From Nicotiana tabacum (lineage: Eukaryota > Streptophyta > Magnoliopsida > Solanales > Solanaceae), in assembly GCF_000715075.1 (NCBI RefSeq), contig NC_134096.1:121712643-121776642 (forward strand): 64,000 nucleotides of DNA, given 5' to 3'. Of this stretch, positions 23,364-35,885 are shown in pieces; positions within the stretch are counted from its first letter, which is position 1, and every line of letters begins with the position of its first letter. Under the pieces are notes generated by a model. The model saw only the letters and a list, made by a program, of their open reading frames with translations. It ran no database searches and was not told where the DNA came from. The translations under genes were made by a program, and so were the position numbers.

Positions 23364-24274
23364 GATACCAATTGATAGAATTTGAGGGTCCACCAAACTA
23401 TATAGAGAACCAGGTTCTCTATTAGTTCCCACAAAACACATGCACACTGCAGTAGGTAAATGACACAAAGAAGTTTTTTGTGGAAAACTCTCAGCTCACG
23501 GGATTAAAAATCACGACCTACCTTTGTAGGATTTCAACTTCACTAGTGAGCAAACTTTAGATTACAACCTATTGTAACTTGGGAATTAACCTCTTAATCC
23601 CTTACTAACTTGTAACAACTCTATTACAAGCCACTTTGTAATAATTCTATTACAAAGACTTACAACTCGATTAACTCTAGCCAAGACACAAACACAAGGG
23701 TTTATGATTTACAAAGGTTTCCTACACAATGCTTCTAACTAAGCTAAGTTGGAATTATAAGTAAAGAACTTTAACAAAGGTGCAACACAACTAGGGACAT
23801 GTAATGACTCAATAAATGAAACTGGACCTTCGTAATGTTGTTCTTTGTTCTTGATGCCCTTGAGAATCACTTGCAAGATTGGCACAGACTTGAGAGAAAA
23901 TGCTTGATCGATTCTTGAATGTGCAAGTGTTTTGTTTTACCTTTGCTTGATGTAAATAACTCATTTGTGACATCACTTGAATGATGTAAGCAAGTTAGGT
24001 AAAGGGCATTCCCCATAAAGTTGATTGTTGTACTGTTGCGTGTGCATGCAGCAACTTTACAGCCGTGGGAAGTTGACTTGTACAGTCACCACGGGAACTG
24101 GTGGCCATTTGTTCCCTCTGTTGTTCCTTTGATTCTGAAGAGTTGAACCACGTCCCCGAACTGAGACTTGTTGTTCTTTAAGTACTTGAGAATGTGTAAC
24201 AGGTTCCTTATCTGGTTCTTATCAATAAGTTTGTTAGATCATCAAAATATAACAGGGATACATATAACCTATCA
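23364..24274 (-). repeat. Sirevirus LTR with a PBS remnant, nested in the solo gypsy LTR
   Basis: An LTR of the same family as the host Sirevirus (start tgatagaat at 23373, shared accaggttctct and ggattaaaaatcacgacc, end ataacctatca at 24274). It is preceded by gataccaat (23364-23372), which is the PBS complement also found beside the LTR at 29658. It is therefore not a plain solo LTR but an LTR plus about 9 bp of interior. I cannot find a matching target duplication. Confidence 0.75.
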
Positions 24275-27200
24275 TTCCTACTTCGCGATCGCATACGAAT
24301 AACCACGATCGCGATGCATGTTACCTGGGCAGCAGAATATATTTTCCAAAATCGTGGGTTTTGTCCATTTTTCATCTGTTGTGCTAGAGACCTCAGATTT
24401 GAGCAATTTTTGAGGGGTTCTTCACGTGGTTGTTTAGGGTATGTGATCTTTACATGGTTTTGATTTTATTTCATGGTTTTATCATTGTTTTTATCATTAA
24501 ATTAGAGAATTAAGTTAGAAGTTTGGGAAAATTTGTAAAAATGTTTCAAAAGTGTAAAATGATGATTTGAAGGATGAATTAATATCGGAATTTCATAATT
24601 TTGGTACGGTTGAACTCGTTTCGGAATGGGTGTTCGAGTTCTATAAATTTTATCGAGTTCCGAGGTGCAGCCCGGGGGTTGACTTTTTAATTTTAATTAA
24701 AAATCGAAACTTCATTATCCGGAATTTATTTCCTATGAGTTTTATGTATGATTTGAAGTTATTTTGGCTAGATTTGAGCCGTCCGGAGGGTGTTTCACTC
24801 GAGAAGGTTATTTTAGAGTAACGGTCTAGCTTCTTTGAGGGAAGTATCTTGCCTAACTTTGTGGGGGGAGGGGGAGGGGGAACTACCCCTTAGGATTTGA
24901 GTCATTTGTGCTAATTGTGTCATGTGAAGGCCGTGTACGCAAGGTGACGAGTATGTGCTCGGGCTTACTTATGGAAATTTGACCGTTTAGGGCTCTTAAG
25001 TTCTTACGTTTATTAGATATGAAGTTGTTTTGTCATGTTAATCCTACATTTACTAAATTCACCCTTACGTGTCTTATTTGGAATTGATTGCTTCATGTTC
25101 CACCCGTATTGCCGATTAAACTCTTATGTGCCTTAACTGAAGTTGTTGCCTCTTTTATTGCCATGCTATCCTTTCCGTAATTGGTTATCCTTAATTGAAA
25201 TTATTATTATCTTTTCCATAATTGCTTTATCCTTAATTGAATTTGTTGTATCTCTTCCGTAATTGCTCAACCTTAAATGAAGTATTTTTAACCCTTTTCA
25301 TTGTTGACTTATCCTTATTTGGAATCATTGATTCATGTTATCTCTCTTATCGTCAAATTGTATTATTGTGGAATTATTGCTATACTTTATCTCTACCCTG
25401 TTGAGTTATTCTTGTGAAGACTATTATTCCTTGTTGTGTTTTTCTTTGTGAGCACGTTCTACCATTTCTTTGTGTTATGAAGTTCCTGAGTTGATTTACT
25501 TGTCGTATCCTCGTGTTATTGTTATGTTGCTATTTTATTCAATGTTATTGAGTCGAGATCTATGCGTAGTTGTGATATTGAAACTGTTTTGAGGAAATAT
25601 TGTGGCATATGAGCACATATTATGAAAGACATTTTGTTAAGTTGTTATGTTTTGGCATAAGTGTTATTGTTGAGAGGATTGTTTGGATGTTTGCACGAGG
25701 TTTCTGCCGTGCTATTGTTATGTTGTTTGCACGATATTTCTGCCGTGCTGTTGTTATTATTGATACGCATGCGTTGGTATAAGGTCTGAGTGTTGAAACA
25801 TATGCGGTGAGATAAGGTGGGCTTGATACTCGTGGCTAGTAGGGGAACTACTTGAAGTCATGCGATGTGATAAGATGGGCTAAAGTGTGGGATACTATTT
25901 CAAGAAAAATAATTTTCAAAACTAAATGTAAAGACTCCCGCGGTGATATAAGGAAAGATCATGATTCATTTTATGATTTAAGACTACGAGGCGGTACCTC
26001 AGTAGTGACTCTTGTTGACATTTCCCCCTTCTTATGTACTTGTCTTTGATTGTCGTTTCCTTAGCATACTACTAATTCTTTTTCTCTGTGTTGCACTATT
26101 TGCTTAGTTCTGTGTAGCTAATCTTGTTGTACTACTCATTGTTTCAATTTCATTGCTGTCTTTACTACACTGTACATTTTGTGGTGCTCTTTTCTTATGT
26201 GCCATTCATTGTCTCTACACTAACTTATTGACTTAAATTGTGGTAGAACACTTGCACAATCATACACGTAGATAAATCACCCATATCGATCTAAGAAGAT
26301 GAATCCTAATGTTTTGACCATTTACATGTACCCCCGTGTACTTGCCTTATGTGTGAGAGTTATCCTGTTGGCATGTGAGTTGCCCATGCAGTCATTAGTC
26401 ATTATTATTGTTGGCACGTGAGTGGTCTGTGCTGATATTAGATATTGTCACTCCTAGGGCAGTGATGTTATGAATTGTAATGTGGGCATAAGATGCCAAG
26501 TGATTAGGGTTCACGAATTGGGACCCGTGATTTGTGATTTTGAGGTTTGGTACCTCGTGGAAATTCTTGGATAACCCTAGTGTGAAAGAGGTTGTTCCTA
26601 CTGAGTTGTCACTTGTCTTTGTTTATTTGGTTTCACCAAATTTGAATTGTGTTCAACTCACTCTACAGTGTTATTACATGTTTGTTCCCTGTTGTTAATT
26701 GTTGCTTTTAGCTTCCTATTACAAGCATTGAATTATTATTGTCATCATGCCTAGCTTTATTGAGACATTGCTCCCTGTTAGTCCTACATTTATACTAGTT
26801 CAGGTTGTTTAGTCCAGTGGGTGTCTTGACTATTCCTCGTGGCTACTCCACCGAGTTTAGTCTTAATACTTATTGGGTACCGCTGTGGTGTACTCATACT
26901 ACGCATCTGCACATTTTTTGTGCAGATCCAGGTGCCTCGAATTTTGTTGATTATTAGCTAGCTGGTCGAGCATTGCTGTGGAGACTCAAGGTAAACCTGT
27001 CGTCACGTTCGCAGGCCTTGGAGTCACCTTATGATATTGTCATTATAGTGTTTAATTCTATTCCGAACAGTTGTATTTAGGGATATTCTAGCAAACTCAG
27101 TAGAGCTTATGACTTGTACTACCAGTTTTGGGGTATTGTATTTTGAACTTAGGGCCATTGGTTTTATAATTAAAATTTCAGTTTCATACTTTGTAGTTGT

Positions 27201-27331
27201 TCTGGTTAAATAATGTCTTTAATTCAGTAAGTGTTAGGCTTACCTAGTCTTAGAGACTAGGTACCGTCATGACATCCTACGGAGGGAAATTTGAGTCTTG
27301 AACTTTTTGGGTATTCTATTCAGACAGCAAC

Positions 27332-29605
27332 ATAGATGCACTTGAACTTTTTGGGTATCACCACTTCACCAGTTTTGAGATTGGTGACAGTGCAAGATTT
27401 GGACAAGAACTTCACTTCATTTTCCCTTATCACAGATTTGAGACACACGCAACAAGCTATAGTTCAAGCCATTCACATGGTACACATTTTCAATTGCATG
27501 GGAGAATGTTTTGCCAATTTTGCCAACACCAAGAATATAGCCCTTCTTGCCATTTTCAAAGAACACACTCCCACCTTGGAAGGCCTAGAGTGAGAGGAAA
27601 TCATCCATTCTTCCAGTCATATGCTTAGAGCAGCCACTATCCATGTACCATTTTTTGACAGCTATCTCTCACTCCAGCCTGCACACGAAATCACTGATTA
27701 GACTTAGGAACCCAAGCCAGCTTGGGTCCCTTATAATGATAGAACGGGCGGATCAAACTTCTTTTTGCCCATGCAGGAAATATATATTTTCCTCTTAGAG
27801 GACCAGGTTCCTCAACAGTATGTTTCTTTTCAACAAAAACTTTGTTTTTCTGTAGAGACTGAATTTTAACTTTACAAGAATCCTTGTAATGATCAATTTG
27901 ACCATAGTGAGTGCACAACCAATTATCAACCACAGTTACATACTTGTTATGGGTATTAAAGGAAGTTTAAGCCTTTTGGAACCCGATTCCTTACCTGTTT
28001 CCACCATTACTCTTGTACATAGATGTTATTACATCAGAGGACCGGGTCCATTTAAGTGCCTTATCAAGATCATTTTTAACCCTTTTCAGATCCTCCTGAA
28101 GTTGTCTATTCTTTTCAAGCTCAACAGCAAGACTTCTTTTAACTTTCTTAAGCTCACTATCAAGCTCAAGTTGAACCTTACTAGCCACTTCTTTACCCTT
28201 AGGGGTGCCTATCCATTTTTTCGTTTGGTTTTTCATCAAGGTATTTTCTCTAGTTACTTCTTCTACTTGTTCCTTTAAGTCTACAATGGAAACTACCATA
28301 TCATCTCTCTCTTGTTCTATGTCACCAATTTCTTCAATTAAAATATTTTCTCATTAATGAGGCTATGATAGGCATCAATCAACACATTTGCTAAGGACAT
28401 CAATTTTTTCTTAGAGTAAGTTTTCAAATTTCTTTGAACATCAAGAAAACTTACCTCATCTTCGTTCTTGTCCTCATCATCATCATATTTGGCCATGAGT
28501 GCAAAGCTTGACTCATATTCTGAAGATCCATTATCAACAACCATCACAGATGTATCTCTTTGGTCATCTTCACCTTCAGATTGACTGGAGGAATCTCCTC
28601 CGTCAGCCAGAGCTTGCTTTACCATGTTGTCAGCAACATCTCTTCTTTTGAACTTTCTGTCAGAGACCTGGTTCCACTCAGCTGCCTTTTCAGTGTTGAT
28701 TTTGTAATGATTATGCTTATGAAGAGGACAATATTTAATGAAGTGTCCAAGCTTTCCACACTTATGACAGCAATCATTTCCTTTGAAGTTCCTGCTGGAA
28801 CTTCCTTTCGTTAGGATCCCACCATTTTTATGAATCATCTTTTGAAATCTTCTAGTGAGATACGTCATGTCAGATTCATCACTACTTGAGTCATTGTGGG
28901 TAGCTTTGAGAACCACGTTCTTTTCCTTCTTGGGCTCTCTTCTTTCAAGATCTTTCTTTCTCTTCATCTCATAGATTTGAGATATCCAATGAGTTCATCA
29001 ATGGTCATCTTCTGCAGATCCTTGGCTTCAGTGATAGCATTCACTTTACTTTCCTAGGAACTGGTAAAACACTAAGTATTTTTCGGACCAGCTTGTTTCT
29101 TGGGATGACTTCTCCAAGGGAGTGAAGCTTATTGATAATGGAGGTGAAACATGTGTGCATATCTTGAATAGACTCATCCTCCTTTATCTTGAAAAGCTTA
29201 TACTCAGTAGTAAGCATATCAATTTTGGACTGCTTAACCTGAGTAGTTCCCTCATGGGCAGTTAGAAGAGCTTCCAGATCTCCTTAGCAGACTGATAAGT
29301 TGAGATGCGGTTGTATTCATCTGGTCCGATGCCACAAACAAGAATCTTCTTTGCCCTAAAATTCTCTCAATAGCCTTTCTATCAGCATCGTTGTACTCTT
29401 TTCTTATTTTTGGGACTGTAACTGTTCCCTGACCAACAGTTTTCATGGGAAAAAAAAGTCCATCACAGATTACATCCCACAACTCTGAGTCCCCAGCCAT
29501 GATGAAGTCATGCATTCTTGTTTTCCACCAACCATAGTATTGACCGTTGAATCTTGGTGGTTTGTACGTTGATTGTCCTTCCTCGAAGTCTGGTGGAGCA
29601 GCCAT
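27332..29605 (-). pseudogene. Sirevirus gag and start of pol (protease), with frameshifts and stops
   Basis: The reading starts at 29605 (MAAPPDFEEG). An N-terminal gag domain containing YYGWWKTRMHDFIM is followed, after frame changes near 29250 and 28970, by a charged region. A CCHC zinc knuckle (CHKCGKLGHFIKYC, ~28728-28769), an acidic serine-rich region and a coiled-coil segment (27991-28299) come next. The protease motif MDSGC lies at 27633-27641 and the frame runs to 27332, where the solo LTR interrupts it. Gag would form the particle. Protease is recognisable only by its DSG. Stops occur near 29037, at 28338 and near 27590. The protein is dead. Confidence 0.8.
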
Positions 29606-29645
29606 GTAGATCCTTTCTAGGTTTTAACTTTTAGAAAGAACCTGC

Positions 29646-29657
29646 TCGGATACCAAT
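29646..29657 (-). other. Sirevirus primer-binding site, tRNA-Met type
   Basis: The minus strand reads TGGTATCCGAGC next to the 5' LTR end, one change from TGGTATCAGAGC. Confidence 0.75.
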
Positions 29658-30397
29658 TGATAGAAACCAAGAGTCCACCAAATTGTATAGAGAACCAGGT
29701 TCTCTACCAGTTCCCATATTAAGCAACATACTGTAAAACCAAACTATATAGGGAACCATGTTCTCTATCTATTCCCACAGTAAATCGGCAGTAAATAAAA
29801 AACACACGAAATTTACGTGAAAAACTCCTTGCTCAAGGGATTAAAAATCACGACCTACCCAGTAGGATTTCAACTCCACTAAACCGAGCAAACTTCAGAT
29901 TACAACCTATTGCAATCTAGGAATTAAAATCTCAATCCCTCTCCCCCCCCCCATCCCTTATAATAACTCTATTGTAAGCCCTTTGCAATAACTTTATTAC
30001 AAAGAAACAAACCTTGACTAACTCTAGTAAAAAAAAACTAAACCAAACAGTGGTTAAAATCTGTCCTACAAAGACGCTTTTTGAAAGTAGTGTATGATTA
30101 TAAATGAAGAACAAAATAACAAAGACTCAAAAAACTTAAAGACTTAAGATATCTTCAATCTTTGGATCTGGTCCTTGAGGTTGCAGCAACTTTGTTCTTG
30201 AGAGAGATGGTGGTTAGCACTTGAGAGAATATGATTTTTGGATTTGTAAGTGTTAGAGAAAATGAAATCCCTTGCCTCATGTTGACAATATGTGTGTGTG
30301 ATGTCATCAAGGATGATGCAATAAAGTGTCCTTTAGTTTGGCCTTAGCAAGATACAACTGTGCTGCTGTACTGCTGCCAAACGGTACAGTGCAATAG

Positions 30398-31766
30398 TGA
30401 CGAGCGCAAAATACACACTTAAATTGTGTTCGCTAATCAAAGATAGTATAGTATAATATCGTGCCTACAAGGATTGGATTTAAATAGTATTCTCGTAGTT
30501 TCTAGCTTGATTGCTATCCAGGAGGATCAACAGTTGAGATTTATATGATCAATAATAAAATTTAACTAAGAATCTAAAATCAACAGTTATTGACTAGTGA
30601 CTATCGAAATAAGGAATAAACAATTAAGGTTACCAGTGGAATAGGAAAGGGTTTTGACAAAATAAGTGCAAGATAATTGTTCGGGATCTAACTCTAGATA
30701 ATTCACTTCCAATGTTCAAGTGAGTCTCTCGAATTCACTCTATTATTAATTCAAACGTTCGCAAAAATGCCTCTCTCGGTTAAGTCTTAACCTCACGAGA
30801 TGAACCAATTTAAGCACTGTGAAGATATGCAAGAATGCGTAGTTGATCGGTCCTAGGAAAACCTCTTTTGATTTTCCTCCTAACTAGGTTTAATCAATGA
30901 TTCAACTAGCCTCTTTCGATTACTTAGAAGAATCTATGAACTCAACGAACAATATAATGCAAAGATATCACAAGTTATGCCTCTCTCGATTACATTAACT
31001 TATGAATATACATGCAACAATTAAATCTTCCAAGTCGATTCAAATACATAAAAATAGAGTTATAATCCACAAACAATCATCAATACACCAAATCCATCAA
31101 AACCCAAAAGGAACTACTCCATAGACATGGAGAAGTTCTTCACAAATATAACTAAAGTATAGGAAAATATAAATTCAATCCAAACCCGGATCTTGAGTGA
31201 GGAAGGAATGGTGAAAGCTTTGTTCTTGTATTCGTTCCAAGCCTCCTTAGGTCGAAAATGAGTCAAAAGTCGCAAAAATGGTATTTTTCTGTGTATTTAA
31301 GCCATCCCCCGATAAACCCCATACGAATTTACCCCTTTTTAGCAGAAATGGGAAATTACTCTAACATTTTTGTGCTAACGCGTCGCCCCATGCGGCGCGC
31401 TTGTGGAAACTTCCAGAACGATTTGCAAATTGATTTTTGGGTATAATTTGCACTGCCGCGGTGCCCCATACGGTGCGACTGTGCATTTTTCTTATAGTAA
31501 GTTCGTTTCTCCAATTTGTGACATCCGGACTTGGTCCCCGACCCCCGAACGCGATCTCGGTTTGATCCCTTGGGCCTCTACTCAGACTTCAAAGCTCCAA
31601 ATAGCTCGAATTTGCTCTGCAACATCTAAATAACTCGGAATCACTGCTACAGGGCATAAAACACACAATAAGTGCAAAACACTACTAATTAAAGCTCAAC
31701 ACAAGTAAACTGCAGTGAATTAGAGTGCAATAAGCGACTAAAATACGGGATTATAGCCTACCATCA
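30398..31766 (-). repeat. Athila-like element 3' LTR
   Basis: Starts tgacgagcgcaaaa and ends gcctaccatca. Pairs with 35886-37273. Confidence 0.85.
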
Positions 31767-33240
31767 ACACCCCACACTTAAACCATTGCTCGTCCTCGAG
31801 CAATCAAACTACACTTCACATACACACGAGCTTTTTAAACAACTCCCATAACTCATCACACCAAGAATAATCGAAATAGATTAAGCACAATACCATAATA
31901 TCCTCGCCTCAAGGTTTGACTCAAAAGCGCCACACATTTTGTTTTTCAAAACTAACTTACTTACTCTAACACAGAGATCAATGACATTACCTTTCCTTCG
32001 TAAATCAAGTTCCCTCACATAACAATAGAGAGTGGTTCCAAAAATAATAAAGTTTAAGAACAATTAGGAACTCAAGATAGAAAGAATTCACTTACTCTCA
32101 GAAGTAATATTCATGTGCCACAAAAAACGTACCATAAGCTTGCCCGTAATGTATTACTCTACTAATTGAGCTCATTCAGTCAAGGATCAAGTAGGACTTT
32201 ATTTGGTTGTAATGTAGGATACGGGATGGGTAGGATACATTTGGATATATTGACTACACTTCCCTAAGCACTTTAATACATACAATTGACCGTTCAAAAT
32301 TCCACACTTTTGTCAAACCATAACTCCACCCTTACATCAATATATGTCAACTCCCAACTTCTTTAAGCACAAAAACATTAAGAATTACCACGAAATTTCA
32401 AGTGGCTCTTACTTTTTCAAAACAATGCACATTTCTCCTTAATTCAATAGCTCCACTCAAAAGCCAAACCAACACCCCACACTTTAACTTTTACAAAGTT
32501 TATAACAATTTCTCAATTCAAACAATTAGGTAAGTCTTGTAATATGGTTGCCAAAGGAACAGGATTACAAGTTCAAAGGGGTCAACTAGGATACATAAGA
32601 ATTAGGTGGTTAACAACATATAACTGGCTCAATAAAGAAATGCCTATATCACTTTCAAGACTGAATAAAACTACTATTTCGCTTTGCAAACACACGGGGC
32701 AAGTTCTAGACATTAAATGAAATGCACAGAATACCCAAAACCTTATATACACATGACACATAACTCACTCAGGATCGGACTCATCAAGACACTCTAGTCA
32801 AAGCAGTTAAGAAAGTTAAGATCATACAATTTAAGGTACTTATACAAGAGTCAAAAACTGAGCCTAAGCGTCACAACTAAAGCACTTATTATTCTCTAGG
32901 CATAATAAAGTTAAGAGATATTGCTTTCATTTAAATCACAGCACAAGATTTCCTACTCCTAAAAAAAATAAAACTAACTACACCCGGTTCAAACAAAACC
33001 CTTGAAAAAGAACCGCGGCACAAAGAAAAATCAAGGGGGAATTATTATACTACCTAGAGAAAATAATATTTTTTTTCTTCGACTTAAAAAATTTCAATCA
33101 AAAGAAACGAAAACACACACAAGAAACGAAAATAAATAGTTATTTATATATTTACATACCTACCGCCACACTTTAAATTGTGGCATGTCCCCATGACACA
33201 CATATAAAAAGCAAGAGATAAAGAAAACTTCCCGGAACAT
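31767..33240 (-). other. Non-coding 3' interior of the Athila-like element, with PPT
   Basis: On the minus strand the PPT gtttaagtgtggggtgt (31767-31783) abuts the LTR. A nearby self-complementary tgctcgtcctcgagca lies at ~31788-31803. The rest is AT-rich with no supported frame, where RT and integrase would be expected in a full element. Confidence 0.65.
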
Positions 33241-35691
33241 CTAGTCGGGGTTTGAGTCGAATTTGGGCTCCATTCCTTGCGCCCAAACTAATGCACATAT
33301 CCATGCAGACAACTTCTTCTCGGCCTTCTTTGGGTATACCCCACACTTATCTTTCTCACTTACCGCAGCCTTCTCTTTCTCACCCTTCACTTTCCATTCA
33401 ACACTCGTAGCTGGTTTGTCCTTTTGTGCCCCATTTGCTATATCCATCTTGAAAGTCACAGTTTCCTCACCCACTGTAAGCATGAGTTTTCTACCTTGTA
33501 TATCTAATATAGCTCTACCCGTCGCTAAGAATGGTCTTCCTAGGATGAGGGGGACCTCCTAGTTCTCCTCCATCTTTACCACTATATAATCTATAGGAAA
33601 TATAAACTTGTCTACCCGAACTAAGACATCTTCAACTATTCCCTCGAGTATTAGAGTCGTTTGGTCTGCCAGCTGCTGAGATATTGGTGCAGGCCTTATA
33701 TCTCCAATCTCCTTCTCCATTTCCTATAAATAGATAGAGGCATTAGATTAATTGAGGCACCAGAATCACATTGAAACTTATCAAAATTAGTAGTGCCTAA
33801 AGAGCAAGGTATGGTAAAACTCCCTGGATCTCCATACTTTTGTGGGAGTTTGTTTTGCAATATTGTACTGCAATGCTCTATGAGCTTGACCACTGAGGTC
33901 TTCTCTGTTTTCCTCTTCTTTGTCAGGATCTCCTTCAAGAACTTGGCATAAGCCGGCATTTGTGAGAGCACTTCTGTGTGGTAGGTTTACATGAACTTGT
34001 TTCAGCACATCTAGAAATCTCTCAAACTGCTTGTCTAGTTTTCTCTACTTAGCTTTTGGGGAAAGGCAGCGCAGGCATATGCTTGCTCGCCTCGGGCTCT
34101 TCCCTTCTCGATTTTCCTTCTTTCTTATTTTCGACACCATTCTTCAGTTGTTCCCTGCTTTCTTTTTCATGTCTCATATCTTTTTGGATTGGGGTGAGAT
34201 CTTTCAACTCTTGCTCACTTCTCAAAGTTACAACATTTACTGTCTCTTTGGGATTTCTTTCTGTACCAGCCGGGAGTGTTCCTGGGGCTCTCTCAGACAT
34301 TAGAGTAGCTAAGTGACCAACCTGTTTTTCCAGTCTTCGAAAAGATGTACCCAATTCTTTGATAGCTGCATCATGGGCATCAAGCCTCTCATATGTCTTG
34401 ATAATGAAGGTCTTCATAATATCTTCCATGTTGGATTGATTCGACTGTGGAGATTGATACTGCTGCCTCTGCTAATTCTGAAAACTTGGAGCTCCTTGTC
34501 CCTGGAATCTGGGATTGTTTTATTGCCATGCATTTGCAGTACCCCCAGGTGAACTCCATGAAAGGTCGGGGTGCCTCTGACCCATTGCGTTAAAATTATA
34601 GTTTCTTACAGCATTCACTTCCTCAGTTAAGGCTTGACACTTATGAGTAGGGTGTCCTCTTCCACATATATCACAAGCTGCATGGTGTACATTTTGCACG
34701 AAGCTACAATTAACTTTCGTATTTCTTGACCCATAGCATCAAGCTGTACTTGCACAAATGTAGTAATATCATCTTGGTGTACACCTGTTGATTTTCTTGT
34801 TTCCACACTCTCAGAGGGCCACTAATTAGCATCTTCGGATAATTTATCAGGAATTGTAACTATCTCCTCTGGAGTCTTCTTCATAAAAGGGCCTCCAACT
34901 GCATTGCTCAAAGTTCTTCGCGAGGCCGGTGTCAATCCATCCCAAAAATCCTGGAGTTGCATCCAGAGTTCAATTCTGCTATGTTGACACCTTCTAACTA
35001 TCTCCTTAAACCTCTCACATGCTTCAAAAACAGTTTCATTCTCTTTCTGGCAGAAGTTCTGGATTTCTCTTCTAAACTTGCTCGTCTTAGCTGAGGAAAC
35101 ATATTTATCACGAAATTTTCTGGTCATTTCCTCTCATGTTCTAATTGATCCATTTGACAAGCTTCGAAGCCACTTCTTCGCATCCTCTTTAAGTGAAAAG
35201 GTACATGCCCTTAAGTACACTGCATCTTATGACACCCCATTGTATTGAAAGGTGTGCATAATCTCCTCGAAGTCCATCAAATGCGTTTTTGGATCTTCGT
35301 TCATCTTCCCTCTGAAAACGCAATTGTTTTGAATGCTTTGAAGCAAACCTTGCTTCAACTCAAAATTATTTGTTGCAATTAGAGGTGATCTAACACTTGA
35401 CAATCCTTGATTGTAGACAGGTCTGGCATAGTCACCCAATGCTCTACCAGGCCTTGGTGCTGCATTCTCGAACTGGTCTTCAATCAATGGTTGATTTAGA
35501 TTGAATCTTCGACCCCTATTATCTTCGACAGTTTCCTTAGCAACTCTATGGGCTGCCTCGGCTGCTATCCTTACAGCTGCCTTTATCTCATTGTCATTGT
35601 TATTAGCCATGTGTTCTTGGGTTGAAGGTTGCCCCAAGAACCTTACGGTGAACTCGTTCTCCTTCCTCAGTTGCCGCAAGTGTTTTTCCAA
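33241..35691 (-). pseudogene. Athila-like gag-protease, with stops and a frameshift
   Basis: Gag runs from about 35691: a segment with NNFELKQGLLQSIQNN and MEDP-like NEDPKTHLMDFEEI (35400-35230), then FSLKEDAKKWLRSLSNGSI and VFEACERFKEIVRRC (35210-34960), then LRRLEKQVGHLATLMSER-like linker sequence (34429-34049). The protease has CDSGASINLMPLS with DSG at 33759-33767, and its C-terminal part contains PLILGRPFLATGRAILDI (~33490-33560). Breaks include a TAA near 35227, TGA near 35130, a stop at 34822 and a frameshift near 33970. Gag would build the capsid and protease would cut the polyprotein. Nothing downstream of protease survives. Confidence 0.8.
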
Positions 35692-35860
35692 TTCCGGTTT
35701 ATAGGGTATTACTTCTTTAAAAGAAAATCATGTCATACAACAGGGACTTAACCTATTGCCTGCACACGGAGGAGAAACCCGTGACTAACAAAATAAAAGT
35801 AAAAATAAAAATAAATTCCTGAATTAGCACTACAAACTATTTCAAACAATATTTATTGCC

Positions 35861-35882
35861 AATCCCCGGCAAATGCGCCAAA
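35861..35882 (-). other. Primer-binding site, tRNA-Asp type
   Basis: The minus strand reads TGGCGCATTTGCCGGGGATT, close to the TGGCGCCGTTGCCGGGGA site known for Athila elements. Confidence 0.75.
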
Positions 35883-35885
35883 ATT

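Larger units (their letters stand above)
22482..27326 (+). repeat. Gypsy-type solo LTR inserted in the Sirevirus
   Basis: It is flanked by an exact 5-bp duplication GCAAC (22477-22481 and 27327-27331). The left end TATAACAATCCGACC is a decayed TGTAACGACCC start, and the right end is ...ttcagaca. No internal region or second LTR is present, so it is a solo LTR. Without the nested Sirevirus LTR (23373-24274) it is about 3.9 kb. It carries a CG-rich array of the ttcgcgatcgcg type at 23147-23345, continuing at 24283-24320, and a G-rich run at 24863-24880. Confidence 0.75.
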
